From Candidatus Hydrogenedentota bacterium (GTDB lineage Bacteria > Hydrogenedentota > Hydrogenedentia > Hydrogenedentales > SLHB01), in contig DAOLNV010000013.1 in NCBI GenBank assembly GCA_035416745.1, positions 23,849-87,848 of the forward strand: a stretch of DNA of 64,000 bases, written 5' to 3'. Shown here piece after piece: positions 25,378 through 33,682 of this stretch (positions are counted from its first letter, which is position 1; every line of letters begins with the position of its first letter). A model generated the notes under the pieces. That model was not told the origin of the DNA and searched no databases. It saw only the letters and a list, made by a program, of their open reading frames with translations. The position numbers and the translations under genes were made by a program.

Positions 25378-26883
25378 ATGATATCTGAAACGACTGAGAA
25401 GACCGCGAAATCTCCGGAATATGCCGGCAGCCGTATCGAGCGGAGCAATCGGGAGGTCGCGGAATTGGCCAACCGGACCTACGAGCACGGCTGGGTGACC
25501 AACATCGAGATGGAGACCGCGCCTTTAGGCCTCAACGAGGACGTCATTCGTCTGATCTCGGCGAAGAAGGAGGAGCCGGAGTGGCTGCTGGAATGGCGCC
25601 TGAAGGCGTTCCGCCACTGGAAAACGATGACGGAGCCCCGGTGGGCCAATGTCAGCTATCCCGAGATCGATTATCAGGGCCAGCGGTATTACGCCGCGCC
25701 CAAGCGCAAATCGAAACAGTTGAGCAGCCTCGACGAGGTCGACCGCGAGTTGCTCAATACCTTTGAGAAGCTGGGTATCCCGCTGGAAGAGCAGAAGCGC
25801 CTGGTCGGCGTGGCCGTTGACGCTGTGTTCGACAGCGTATCCGTGGCCACGACGCACCAGGAGATTCTAGCGAAGAAGGGCATCATCTTCTGCTCGTTTT
25901 CGGAGGCCGTGAAGCGCCATCCCGAGCTGGTGCGCACGTATCTGGGCAGCGTGGTGCCTTACACCGACAACTTCTTCGCGACGCTGAATTCGGCCGTCTT
26001 CAGCGACGGGTCGTTCTGCTACATTCCAAAAGGCGTGCGTTGCCCGATGGACCTGTCCACCTACTTCCGCATCAACGCGGCGGATACCGGCCAGTTCGAG
26101 CGCACCCTTATCGTGGCCGAGGAGGGGGCGTTCGTGAACTACCTCGAAGGCTGCACCGCCCCGATGCGCGACGAGAACCAGCTCCATGCGGCAGTCGTCG
26201 AACTGGTGGCTCTCGACAACGCCACCATCAACTACTCGACCGTGCAGAACTGGTTCAGCGGCGACGAACAGGGCCGCGGCGGCATCTTCAACTTCGTGAC
26301 CAAGCGGGGGAAATGCCTCGGCAGAAACTCCCGCATCTCATGGACCCAGGTCGAGACGGGCTCGGCCATTACCTGGAAGTATCCGAGCTGCATCTTGATG
26401 GGCGACAACTCGGTGGGCGAGTTCTATTCGGTCGCGCTGAGCACGAACTACCAGCAGGCGGATACGGGCACGAAAATGATCCATCTGGGCAGGAACACGA
26501 GCAGCACGGTCATTTCGAAGACCATCTCGGCCGCGCACGGCAACAACAGCTATCGCGGCATGGTCAAGGTCATGCCGAAGGCCGAGAACGCGCGCAATTA
26601 CACGCAATGCGATTCGCTCCTGATTGGTGACCAGTGCGGCGCGCACACGTTTCCGCATATTGAAGTGCGCAACAAATCGGCAAGCGTCGAGCACGAAGCT
26701 TCGACGTCCAAAATCAGCGAGGACCAGTTGTTCTACTGTAAGCAGCGGGGCATTGGTCCGGAAGACGCCATATCGATGGTTATTAACGGGTTCTGCAAAG
26801 AAGTGTTCGACCATCTTCCGATGGAGTTCGCGGTTGAGGCCACAAAGCTGCTGAGCGTGAGCCTCGAAGGGAGTGTAGGGTAA
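25378..26883 (+). CDS. sufB: SufB, Fe-S cluster scaffold subunit
   Basis: A protein of about 501 residues forming the SufBC2D scaffold with SufC and SufD, on which Fe-S clusters are assembled in the cytoplasm. Conserved stretches include YIPKGVRCPMDLSTYFRIN, EGCTAPM and NKSASVEHEASTSKIS. The start is uncertain: 25378 fits the usual N-terminal length, but in-frame ATGs at 25366 and 25339 have equally weak ribosome sites, and a frame from 25195 exists. It is the first gene of sufBCDSU; sufC follows directly, its ATG beginning one base after the sufB stop. Confidence 0.95.
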   Translation: MISETTEKTAKSPEYAGSRIERSNREVAELANRTYEHGWVTNIEMETAPLGLNEDVIRLISAKKEEPEWLLEWRLKAFRHWKTMTEPRWANVSYPEIDYQGQRYYAAPKRKSKQLSSLDEVDRELLNTFEKLGIPLEEQKRLVGVAVDAVFDSVSVATTHQEILAKKGIIFCSFSEAVKRHPELVRTYLGSVVPYTDNFFATLNSAVFSDGSFCYIPKGVRCPMDLSTYFRINAADTGQFERTLIVAEEGAFVNYLEGCTAPMRDENQLHAAVVELVALDNATINYSTVQNWFSGDEQGRGGIFNFVTKRGKCLGRNSRISWTQVETGSAITWKYPSCILMGDNSVGEFYSVALSTNYQQADTGTKMIHLGRNTSSTVISKTISAAHGNNSYRGMVKVMPKAENARNYTQCDSLLIGDQCGAHTFPHIEVRNKSASVEHEASTSKISEDQLFYCKQRGIGPEDAISMVINGFCKEVFDHLPMEFAVEATKLLSVSLEGSVG

Positions 26884-27651
26884 ATGCTCGAAATCAGTAA
26901 TCTGCATGCGAAGGTCGAAGACATCCAAATCCTCAAGGGTGTCGACCTGAAAGTGAACGCGGGCGAAGTGCACGCAATCATGGGCCCGAACGGCTCGGGC
27001 AAAAGCACGCTGGCGCAGGTGTTGGCCGGCCACGAGCAGTACGAGGTAACCGAGGGGGAAGTCACGTTCCTCAAAGAGAACCTGCTCGAGCTGCCCACGG
27101 AAGAGCGTGCGCGTTTGGGATTGTTCCTCGCGTTTCAGTACCCGGTCGATATCCCCGGCGTCACGAACGCGTATTTCCTTCATGCCGCGCTCAACGAGAT
27201 CCGCAAGAGCCACGGCCAGGAAGAACTCGACGCCATGGACTTCCGCCATCTGCTCCACGAGAGAATGGAGCTGGTGGCGATCGAGCCGGCGTTCGCGGAG
27301 CGGCCCGTAAATGACGGGTTCTCAGGCGGCGAGAAGAAACGAAACGAGATCCTCCAGATGGCGGTCCTCGAACCCAAACTCGCTATCCTGGACGAGACGG
27401 ATTCCGGCCTGGACATCGATGCGCTGCGGATCGTCGCGGACGGGGTCAACAAAATGCGAGGCCCCGAACGGTCGATGATCGTCGTGACGCACTACCAGCG
27501 GCTTCTGGACTACATCGTTCCCGATTTCGTTCACGTGATGTATCAAGGGAGAATTGTTCGCTCGGACGGTAAAGAACTGGCGCTTGAACTCGAAGAAAAG
27601 GGCTACGAGTGGGTGCGTGAGGAGTTGGCTGCCGCCCGTACCGCGGGTTAG
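26884..27651 (+). CDS. sufC: SufC, Fe-S assembly ATPase
   Basis: A 255-residue ABC-type ATPase that drives conformational change in the SufBC2D complex. It shows Walker A GPNGSGKST (about 38-46), the signature FSGGEKKRNE, Walker B LAILDETDSGLD, and the switch histidine in VVTHYQRLL. It starts directly after the sufB stop, with AGGGAG a short distance upstream. The length is normal. Confidence 0.97.
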   Translation: MLEISNLHAKVEDIQILKGVDLKVNAGEVHAIMGPNGSGKSTLAQVLAGHEQYEVTEGEVTFLKENLLELPTEERARLGLFLAFQYPVDIPGVTNAYFLHAALNEIRKSHGQEELDAMDFRHLLHERMELVAIEPAFAERPVNDGFSGGEKKRNEILQMAVLEPKLAILDETDSGLDIDALRIVADGVNKMRGPERSMIVVTHYQRLLDYIVPDFVHVMYQGRIVRSDGKELALELEEKGYEWVREELAAARTAG

Positions 27652-27680
27652 ACGAGGCTTTGCGACTGTGGAGTTTTCCA

Positions 27681-29027
27681 ATGACTGAAGTGGCTGAAAG
27701 AATCTCGGATAAGGAGTGTTGCCTCCATGCGCCAGCCAGGCGCGTCCAGGATGGGGCGCCCGAGTGGCTTTGCCGTCTGCGCGAATTGGGCGCAAAACGC
27801 TTCGAAACCCTGGCATTCCCGACCCGTAAAGACGAAGAGTGGCGGTTCACGGACGTTAGACCCATCCTGCGTACGGCATTCGAGACCCCCGTCGAGTCCT
27901 GTCCGGCGGCTATTGACACTGCTGGCATCGAGCCGCATCTGTTCAAAGAACCCGGCTGGACCGAACTGGTATTCGTTGACGGTTTCTTCGCCCCCGAGGC
28001 GTCTCGCGGCATAACGGGCGGCAACTTGGACGTACGCAGCCTCGCGGAGATGGCTAAGATCGACGGCGCGCTGGCCAGCAAACACTTGGACAGCCTCGCG
28101 GGCGAGTCGGGCAATGTTTTCAACGCCCTGAACTCGGCGTTTCTGTTGGACGGGGCGATCGTTCACGCGCCACGCGGGTATGCGGCGCAAACGCCCGTAC
28201 ACATCCTGTATGTCACCACCGGCAGGGAGAAAGACAAGGCGGCGCACCCTCGCAATCTGATTGTTCTGGACGAGACAGCCGAGCTGACTTTGATCGAAAG
28301 CTATGTGGGGCTCACGGACGCGCCCTACTTCAATAACGTGGTAACCGAGACGGTGCTGGGTGATGGGGCGGTGTTGAAACGTTACAAAGTGCTCCACGAA
28401 GGCCCGCAGGGCTATCATTTGGCATCGATGCGGGTGCATCAGGGCACGAACAGCGTTTTCAATTCGTTTTCGGCTATCCTGGGCGGCAAGATCGCTCGAA
28501 ATGAGCTGAATACGCGGCTGGCAGGCGAAGGCGCCGCCGTATCGCTCGGCGGGTTGTATCTCGCCGAGGGCAGCCAGTTGATCGATAACGCGGTGAGCAT
28601 CGAGCACGCCAGCCCCCGGTGCACGAGCCGGATCCGGTACAAGGGCGTGTTGAGCGATACGTCCCACGCGGTATTCAGCGGCAAAGTCCATGTGCACAGG
28701 GAGGCGCAAAAGACCGACTCGAACCAGCTCAACAGCAACTTGCTGTTGTCGGACACAGCCACCATTGACACACGCCCGATTCTGCAGATCTTCGCGGACG
28801 ACGTAAAGTGCACGCACGGCGCGACGGTCGGCCAGCCTCCCCGAGACCAGATCTTCTATTTCCAGAGCCGGGGCATATCCGAAGCGATGGCGCGGGCGCT
28901 GCTCACGTGCGGATTCGCGGGCGAGGCCGTTGACGAAATTCCCGTTGAACCGTTGCGAACGCGCCTGCACGAGTACATTTACAACCGGTACAGCCCGTAT
29001 GGCCGGGGCCGGACAGAAAGGCAGTAA
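27681..29027 (+). CDS. sufD: SufD, Fe-S cluster scaffold subunit
   Basis: A 448-residue paralogue of SufB that completes the SufBC2D scaffold. The N-terminus has the family motif FPTRKDEEWRFTD, and the C-terminal part has DDVKCTHGATVG and FQSRGIS. The ATG at 27681 has GGAG 7 nt upstream; an in-frame start at 27660 would add seven residues and lacks such a site. It lies 29 nt after sufC and 4 nt before sufS. Confidence 0.94.
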   Translation: MTEVAERISDKECCLHAPARRVQDGAPEWLCRLRELGAKRFETLAFPTRKDEEWRFTDVRPILRTAFETPVESCPAAIDTAGIEPHLFKEPGWTELVFVDGFFAPEASRGITGGNLDVRSLAEMAKIDGALASKHLDSLAGESGNVFNALNSAFLLDGAIVHAPRGYAAQTPVHILYVTTGREKDKAAHPRNLIVLDETAELTLIESYVGLTDAPYFNNVVTETVLGDGAVLKRYKVLHEGPQGYHLASMRVHQGTNSVFNSFSAILGGKIARNELNTRLAGEGAAVSLGGLYLAEGSQLIDNAVSIEHASPRCTSRIRYKGVLSDTSHAVFSGKVHVHREAQKTDSNQLNSNLLLSDTATIDTRPILQIFADDVKCTHGATVGQPPRDQIFYFQSRGISEAMARALLTCGFAGEAVDEIPVEPLRTRLHEYIYNRYSPYGRGRTERQ

Positions 29028-29031
29028 GCAC

Positions 29032-30300
29032 ATGGAAACGGTCCTGAAGAGAGCTGCGGGCGCCTTGCCTCATAACACGCCGGCTTTCGACGTGGCGGCG
29101 ATACGGCGGGATTTTCCGATATTGCATACGACGGTGCACGGCAAACCGCTGGTGTACCTGGATAATGCTGCCACCAGCCAGAAGCCGCAGGCGGTGCTCG
29201 ACGCGATCTCGCGGTACTATTCGGAAACGAATGCCAACATTCACCGGGGCTTGTACCATCTCAGCGAGGAGGCGACGAAAGCGTATGATGACGCGCGCCA
29301 CAAAGTGATGGCGTTCCTCAACGCCCGGCTGAAATGTGAAATTGTCTTCACGCGCGGCGCGACGGAAAGCATCAATCTGGTCGCGCAGACCTACGGACGC
29401 GAACATGTGAAGGCAGGCGACGAAATCCTGATCACGCATATGGAGCACCATTCGAACATCGTGCCGTGGCAAATGTTGTGCCGGGAGAAAGGGGCCCGCT
29501 TGCGTGTGGCGCCAGTGACCGACACCGGCGAACTGGATATGGATGCTTTCCGGCGCATGATCACGGACCGGACAAGACTTGTAGCGCTCACGTACGTGTC
29601 GAATGCGCTGGGAACGGTGAATCCCGTGGGTGAGCTGGTGCGCATCGCGCACGGCAACGGGGTGCGCGTGCTTGTCGACGGAGCGCAGGCGGTCCCGCAT
29701 CTTCCGATCGACCTGCTCGACATCGGCTGCGACTTTTTCGTGTGTTCGGGCCACAAGATGTTCGGCCCTACGGGAATAGGCATTCTGTACGGACGGGCCG
29801 AACTGCTCGAGGACATGCCGCCCTACCAGTCGGGCGGCGACATGATATTGTCGGTCCGGTTTGACGAGACCACGTTCAATTCGCTGCCGCACAAGTTTGA
29901 GGCGGGCACGCCCAATATCGCCGGGGCGATCGGGCTCGGCGCCGCAATCGACTACGTGAATCAGTTGGGCATGGAACGCATCGCGGCGCATGAGGCCGGA
30001 CTGCTCCAGTACGGAACCGAGGTGTTGCGTTCGGTGAAGGGCGTGCGAATCATAGGTAACGCCGCGCACAAGGCGTCGGTGCTTTCGTTTGTCATGGACG
30101 CGGCGCATCCGCACGATATCGGCCAGATTCTTGACGAGGAGGGCGTGGCCGTGCGGGCGGGCCACCATTGCGCCCAGCCTTTGATGGAACGGTTCGACGT
30201 GCCGGCCACCGCACGCGCTTCCCTGGCTTTCTACAACACAAAGGAAGAGCTGGACGTGTTCGGCAAGGCCCTCGAACGTGTGAACGAGGTGTTTGGGTAA
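29032..30300 (+). CDS. sufS: SufS-type cysteine desulfurase
   Basis: A 422-residue group II cysteine desulfurase that supplies sulfur as a persulfide. Lys242 in CSGHKMFGPTG binds PLP, and Cys380 in RAGHHCAQPLM carries the persulfide. The N-terminal motif YLDNAATSQKP and the GATESINLVAQ stretch are present. The start at 29032 follows sufD by 4 nt. Its stop codon shares one base with the start of sufU, so sulfur donor and acceptor are translationally coupled. Confidence 0.96.
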   Translation: METVLKRAAGALPHNTPAFDVAAIRRDFPILHTTVHGKPLVYLDNAATSQKPQAVLDAISRYYSETNANIHRGLYHLSEEATKAYDDARHKVMAFLNARLKCEIVFTRGATESINLVAQTYGREHVKAGDEILITHMEHHSNIVPWQMLCREKGARLRVAPVTDTGELDMDAFRRMITDRTRLVALTYVSNALGTVNPVGELVRIAHGNGVRVLVDGAQAVPHLPIDLLDIGCDFFVCSGHKMFGPTGIGILYGRAELLEDMPPYQSGGDMILSVRFDETTFNSLPHKFEAGTPNIAGAIGLGAAIDYVNQLGMERIAAHEAGLLQYGTEVLRSVKGVRIIGNAAHKASVLSFVMDAAHPHDIGQILDEEGVAVRAGHHCAQPLMERFDVPATARASLAFYNTKEELDVFGKALERVNEVFG

Positions 30301-30755
30301 TGCAGCAGACCAACCGCGCCCTGTACGAAGAGGTCATCCTCGAGCACAACCGGAAACCACGGAATTTCCATTCCATGGAAGACGCGGCTCGGAAAATCGA
30401 GGGGCACAATCCCCTTTGTGGAGACCATTTCACCGTGTATCTGAAACTCGAGGGAGATGTCATCTCGGACATTTCATTTGAGGGCAAGGGCTGCGCCATC
30501 TCGAAATCGTCTGCTTCCCTCATGACGACGCTGTTGAAAGGCAAAACCGTTCGAGATGCCGAGAACCTGTTTGTCCAGTTCCACCGGATGGTCACGTCGA
30601 ATCCGGACGCGCCCATTGATGAAAAGGCCATAGGCAAACTGGCGGTTTTTTCGGGCGTTCGCGAGTTTCCTGTTCGTATCAAGTGCGCGACGCTCTCCTG
30701 GCACGCGGTGCTCAGTGCATTGCGGGGCGCCGGCGAGGCTGTAACAACGGAGTAG
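30300..30755 (+). CDS. sufU: SufU sulfur-transfer protein
   Basis: A 151-residue IscU-fold protein that accepts sulfur from SufS. Three conserved cysteines are visible in NPLCGDHF, FEGKGCAISKSS and RIKCATLSW. These are the zinc ligands in SufU and make cluster transfer or sulfur relay possible. The longer insertion between the second and third cysteine is typical for SufU rather than IscU. The start uses the A of the sufS TAA (TAATG). It ends the suf run; nadA is 205 nt further on. Confidence 0.94.
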   Translation: MQQTNRALYEEVILEHNRKPRNFHSMEDAARKIEGHNPLCGDHFTVYLKLEGDVISDISFEGKGCAISKSSASLMTTLLKGKTVRDAENLFVQFHRMVTSNPDAPIDEKAIGKLAVFSGVREFPVRIKCATLSWHAVLSALRGAGEAVTTE

Positions 30756-30796
30756 GAACGGCTTGCGCGTTGCCGGTGCGGGAAATGGACAGGATT

Positions 30797-30826
30797 TTGA
30801 TTGCCGCCGGCACGCGGTGGTAGCAT
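30797..30826 (+). promoter_or_regulatory. Candidate nadA promoter
   Basis: TTGATT (30797-30802) and TAGCAT (30821-30826) are 18 bp apart, matching 4 of 6 bases each. Transcription would start near 30833 and leave a leader of about 128 nt before nadA. Confidence 0.4.
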
Positions 30827-30832
30827 ATGGCA

Positions 30833-30960
30833 TTGGTGCTATCTACCGATAAGCCCCCGAACAGCCCGATCTTAGCGATGGTGGCCAGCGGCAGGGAACC
30901 ACCCGCAAGGGCACGGTTGGAGTACCGGCTCTGGTTGTAACCCCGAGAGGAATACCGGCG
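30833..30960 (+). promoter_or_regulatory. Structured nadA leader, candidate cis-regulatory RNA
   Basis: The leader can form several hairpins: GGTGG (30880-30884) with CCACC (30899-30903), an alternative CCC-GCAA-GGG at 30902-30911 that uses the same CC bases, and CGGT-ACCG near 30914-30927. CTCT (about 30930-30933) can pair with AGAG in the ribosome site GAGAGG (30945-30950). Competing stems and a sequestered ribosome site are typical of translation-controlling leaders. I could not match it to a known class, including the acidobacterial NAD+ riboswitch. Confidence 0.4.
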
Positions 30961-32034
30961 ATGACAAGAATATTCGCAGCCCAGGATACGCAGACATTCG
31001 AGGAACTGCTCGAGGCCATGCGTGTCAAACTGCGCCGGCTCATACCCGACGTAGAAATTCGGGCAAAAGCCCGGCTGGCGTTCGAGATCAACACCCTCAA
31101 GCGCCGGTTGAACGCTATCATCCTCGGGCATAATTACATGGAACCGGCCCTGTATTGTTCGGTACCGGATAACGTGGGAGATTCACTGCAACTGGCGCGA
31201 TTCTCGGCTCAGTCGAACGCGGATATCATCGTGTTTTGCGGCGTGAAGTTCATGGCTGAAACCGCCAAAATTCTCAATCCCGACCGCATGGTGCTGATCC
31301 CCAGCCTCGAAGCGGGCTGCTCGCTGGCCGAGGGCATCAGCGGGGACGATGTCAAGGCCCTCAAGAGACGGTTTCCGGGAGCGCCGGTGGTCAGCTACGT
31401 AAATACCCACGCGGAGACCAAAGCCGCGTCGGACTACTGCTGCACGTCAGGGAATTCGGAGGCGGTCCTCAGATACCTGCTCGACAAGGGGCACAAGCAC
31501 ATCATCTTCGTGCCGGACGAGTTCCTGGCGCGCAATACGGCGCGCGAACTGGGCGTCGCGTTCATAGAGGGCTGGATTCCAGGAACGGAGAAGGATTTGC
31601 GCGCCGACACCCCCGCGGTCATCGGCTGGGGCGCGCATTGCGAAGTGCATGAACTTTTCGAGGCTGAAGACGTGGACGCCGTGAAACGGCAGTTCCCCGA
31701 AGCCATCACGATCGCCCATCCCGAGTGCAAACCGGGCGTCATCGAAAAGGTGGACGTGACGGGCAGCACGAAGAAGATGGTCGACTATGTCCAGGCATCA
31801 CATGCCAATCAGTTCATGTTGTTTACGGAATGCAGCATGGCCGACAATCTGGCCGCGGAGAATCCCGACAAGGAGATGATCCGGCTCTGCAGCCACCAGT
31901 GCCCGCACATGGCGCTGATTACGCTTGAGCAAACGCTGGCCTCGCTCCAGAACCTTCAGTACCAGGTGGAACTGCCCGAGGAAATCATCAGAAACGCAAA
32001 AGCTCCTATTGACAACATGCTGGCCATTTCCTGA
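30961..32034 (+). CDS. nadA: Quinolinate synthase
   Basis: A 357-residue enzyme that condenses iminoaspartate with dihydroxyacetone phosphate to quinolinate, the first committed product of NAD synthesis. Family motifs are ILGHNYMEP, FCGVKFMAETAKIL, HPECKPGV and CSHQCPHM; three conserved cysteines hold a [4Fe-4S] cluster. GAGAGGA lies about 9 nt before the ATG. It follows the suf operon, which could supply its cluster. No nadB or nadC is in the window. Confidence 0.96.
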   Translation: MTRIFAAQDTQTFEELLEAMRVKLRRLIPDVEIRAKARLAFEINTLKRRLNAIILGHNYMEPALYCSVPDNVGDSLQLARFSAQSNADIIVFCGVKFMAETAKILNPDRMVLIPSLEAGCSLAEGISGDDVKALKRRFPGAPVVSYVNTHAETKAASDYCCTSGNSEAVLRYLLDKGHKHIIFVPDEFLARNTARELGVAFIEGWIPGTEKDLRADTPAVIGWGAHCEVHELFEAEDVDAVKRQFPEAITIAHPECKPGVIEKVDVTGSTKKMVDYVQASHANQFMLFTECSMADNLAAENPDKEMIRLCSHQCPHMALITLEQTLASLQNLQYQVELPEEIIRNAKAPIDNMLAIS

Positions 32035-32105
32035 GCCGGCGGAATTATGCGCTTCGCGGCTTTGTTTAGTTGAAAAGGTGTGCAGCAGTAACGCAAGGGG
32101 GACCG

Positions 32106-32330
32106 ATGCTCTATTACAAGACTTCGCAACCCGTCCCGGGCAAGGGGTATGCGACGATTTATTACGAGTGTGACGACAGCCAGAAGGTGCTGCGTTACGT
32201 GACGCACATTGACGGAACCGGAGAAATCGAGCGCGTAGCCGAGCCCATCGTAAAGAAACTATACCGGCCTGACGTGCTCCGCGATTCCTCGCAGGAGGAA
32301 TTCGAGCAGTACTGGAATCAGGGCGGCTGA
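32106..32330 (+). CDS. Small conserved-looking protein of unknown function
   Basis: A 74-residue acidic protein with no membrane segment or signal. The start at 32106 has GGGGGA a few bases upstream; an earlier in-frame ATG at 32070 lacks one. The pattern of an N-terminal beta-rich part with DDSQKVLRYVTHIDGTG and a C-terminal EEFEQYW loosely recalls DUF6881-type small proteins, but this is pattern similarity only. It is followed after 23 nt by the DUF1858 gene in the same direction, which suggests co-expression. Confidence 0.65.
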   Translation: MLYYKTSQPVPGKGYATIYYECDDSQKVLRYVTHIDGTGEIERVAEPIVKKLYRPDVLRDSSQEEFEQYWNQGG

Positions 32331-32353
32331 GTCCCAACGAAAGGAGACGAACT

Positions 32354-32629
32354 ATGGCCGAGACAGACAAGACCCAGCCCGCGGCAGCAGCCAGGGAACC
32401 GAATGCCGCAAGCAACTTCCATCTGGATATGCCCATCGCCGAAGCGATTCAGATACATCCTCGCGTGCGGGAAGTATTCGCGGCGTTTCATCTTGGAGGC
32501 TGCGCCCACTGCGCGCTGGGGCAGTTTGAGACCATCGGGCAGGTGTGCGCCGGTTACGGCGTGGATCCGGATGCCTTGCTCGACGTTTTGGAGAGTCTTG
32601 TCCAGGAAGAGCCCGAGTCGCAGGGATAA
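32354..32629 (+). CDS. DUF1858-type redox-disulfide domain protein
   Basis: A 91-residue protein. After about 20 low-complexity residues it has the DUF1858/TIGR03980 domain (about 22-85: MPIAEAIQIHPRVREVFAAF, then GGCAHC). This domain occurs alone or at the N-terminus of di-iron repair proteins such as ScdA and beside hybrid-cluster proteins. Cys50 and Cys53 form a CxxC pair and Cys65 is a third cysteine, so thiol redox chemistry or metal binding is plausible. AAAGGAG gives a strong ribosome site. It lies between nadA and the PHP gene. Confidence 0.82.
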   Translation: MAETDKTQPAAAAREPNAASNFHLDMPIAEAIQIHPRVREVFAAFHLGGCAHCALGQFETIGQVCAGYGVDPDALLDVLESLVQEEPESQG

Positions 32630-32728
32630 ACCGGGCGGGGGCGGAAAGAACAGATATCAGGACACCGGGATGGACGGCGCCAGAGGCCGCATCCGCGGTG
32701 TCTCTTGTGTCGAAGAGGGTGATTCACT

Positions 32729-33604
32729 GTGGATATTGCGATACGTCATCCCTACCGCACGGGGCACTTCCAGTGGTTGAAAGGCAATCTGCACACGCAC
32801 ACCACGAACAGCGACGGCGCGCGAACCCCTGAAGATTGCGTGAAGGCCTATGCCGGGAGGGGGTATGACTTCCTCATGATAAGCGACCACGACCGTTTCA
32901 CTAATCCGGAAGGGCTGGACGGAAACGGCATGGTTTTAATCCCCGGCTATGAGATTACGGCGAACGGCCCCCATATTCTCCATGTGAACGGGCGAAGCTG
33001 CCTGAAGCCGGTCGAGGATCGCCAGGCGGTTCTGGATGCCGTCGGCCAGGCGGGCGGTTTCGCCATCATGTGCCATCCCAACTGGGAGGAGCACTTCAAT
33101 CATTGCCCCCAGGAAAAGCTCGCGTCGTGGACCGGCTATGTGGGGCTGGAGATCTGCAACGGCGTGTGCGTCTGGGCCGAAGGAAGCGGCCTGGCATTAG
33201 ACCGTTGGGACATGCTGCTCTCGGCCGGCCGCGTGGTATGGGGTTACGCCACGGACGACACTCACAAGGTCCATACGGAAGGGAATGCGTGGACAGTGGT
33301 GCAGGCCGTCGAGCGGTCTGTCGAAGGGGTAGTTGACGCCCTCGTGCACGGCCGCTGTTACGCCAGCACCGGCGTGACCATCGAAACCATCGAGGTAAAG
33401 GACGATACGGTCCGGGTCGTTGCGCCACGCGCGGACCGAATAGATGTTCTCGGGGATTTTCAGCGGTTGGCGGCCAAACACCGCGGCCCGGAAGCTTGCT
33501 TCCGGTTCTCGGAAGAAGATATATACTCGTATGTGCGGTTCGAGTGCCACGGCCCTGAAGGCGCCATGGCGTGGACACAGCCTTTCTTCGTTGAGATTGG
33601 GTGA
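32729..33604 (+). CDS. PHP-domain metallohydrolase
   Basis: A 291-residue protein of the PHP superfamily, CehA/McbA-like. The metal-binding motifs are GNLHTHTTNSDG, ISDHDRF, the CHPNWEEH region and ATDDTHKVH. It likely hydrolyses a phosphoester or other ester with two or three bound metals; no polymerase-associated domain is present. The start is a GTG at 32729, preceded by GAGGGTGA. The C-terminal 60 residues look like a small beta-domain. It is separated from cydA by 78 nt in the same direction, but no functional link is evident. Confidence 0.82.
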   Translation: MDIAIRHPYRTGHFQWLKGNLHTHTTNSDGARTPEDCVKAYAGRGYDFLMISDHDRFTNPEGLDGNGMVLIPGYEITANGPHILHVNGRSCLKPVEDRQAVLDAVGQAGGFAIMCHPNWEEHFNHCPQEKLASWTGYVGLEICNGVCVWAEGSGLALDRWDMLLSAGRVVWGYATDDTHKVHTEGNAWTVVQAVERSVEGVVDALVHGRCYASTGVTIETIEVKDDTVRVVAPRADRIDVLGDFQRLAAKHRGPEACFRFSEEDIYSYVRFECHGPEGAMAWTQPFFVEIG

Positions 33605-33682
33605 TAGTGGGTGCGACTGTGGCGGGCACCCGCGGGCAGTGCGCGGCAAGACAATGGGGCACTGAAACAGGGACAGGTGGCC

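Noticed and set aside
30833..30960. Known NAD+ riboswitch before nadA
   Set aside because: The leader is structured, but I could not match its core to the acidobacterial class. Kept only as an unknown candidate.
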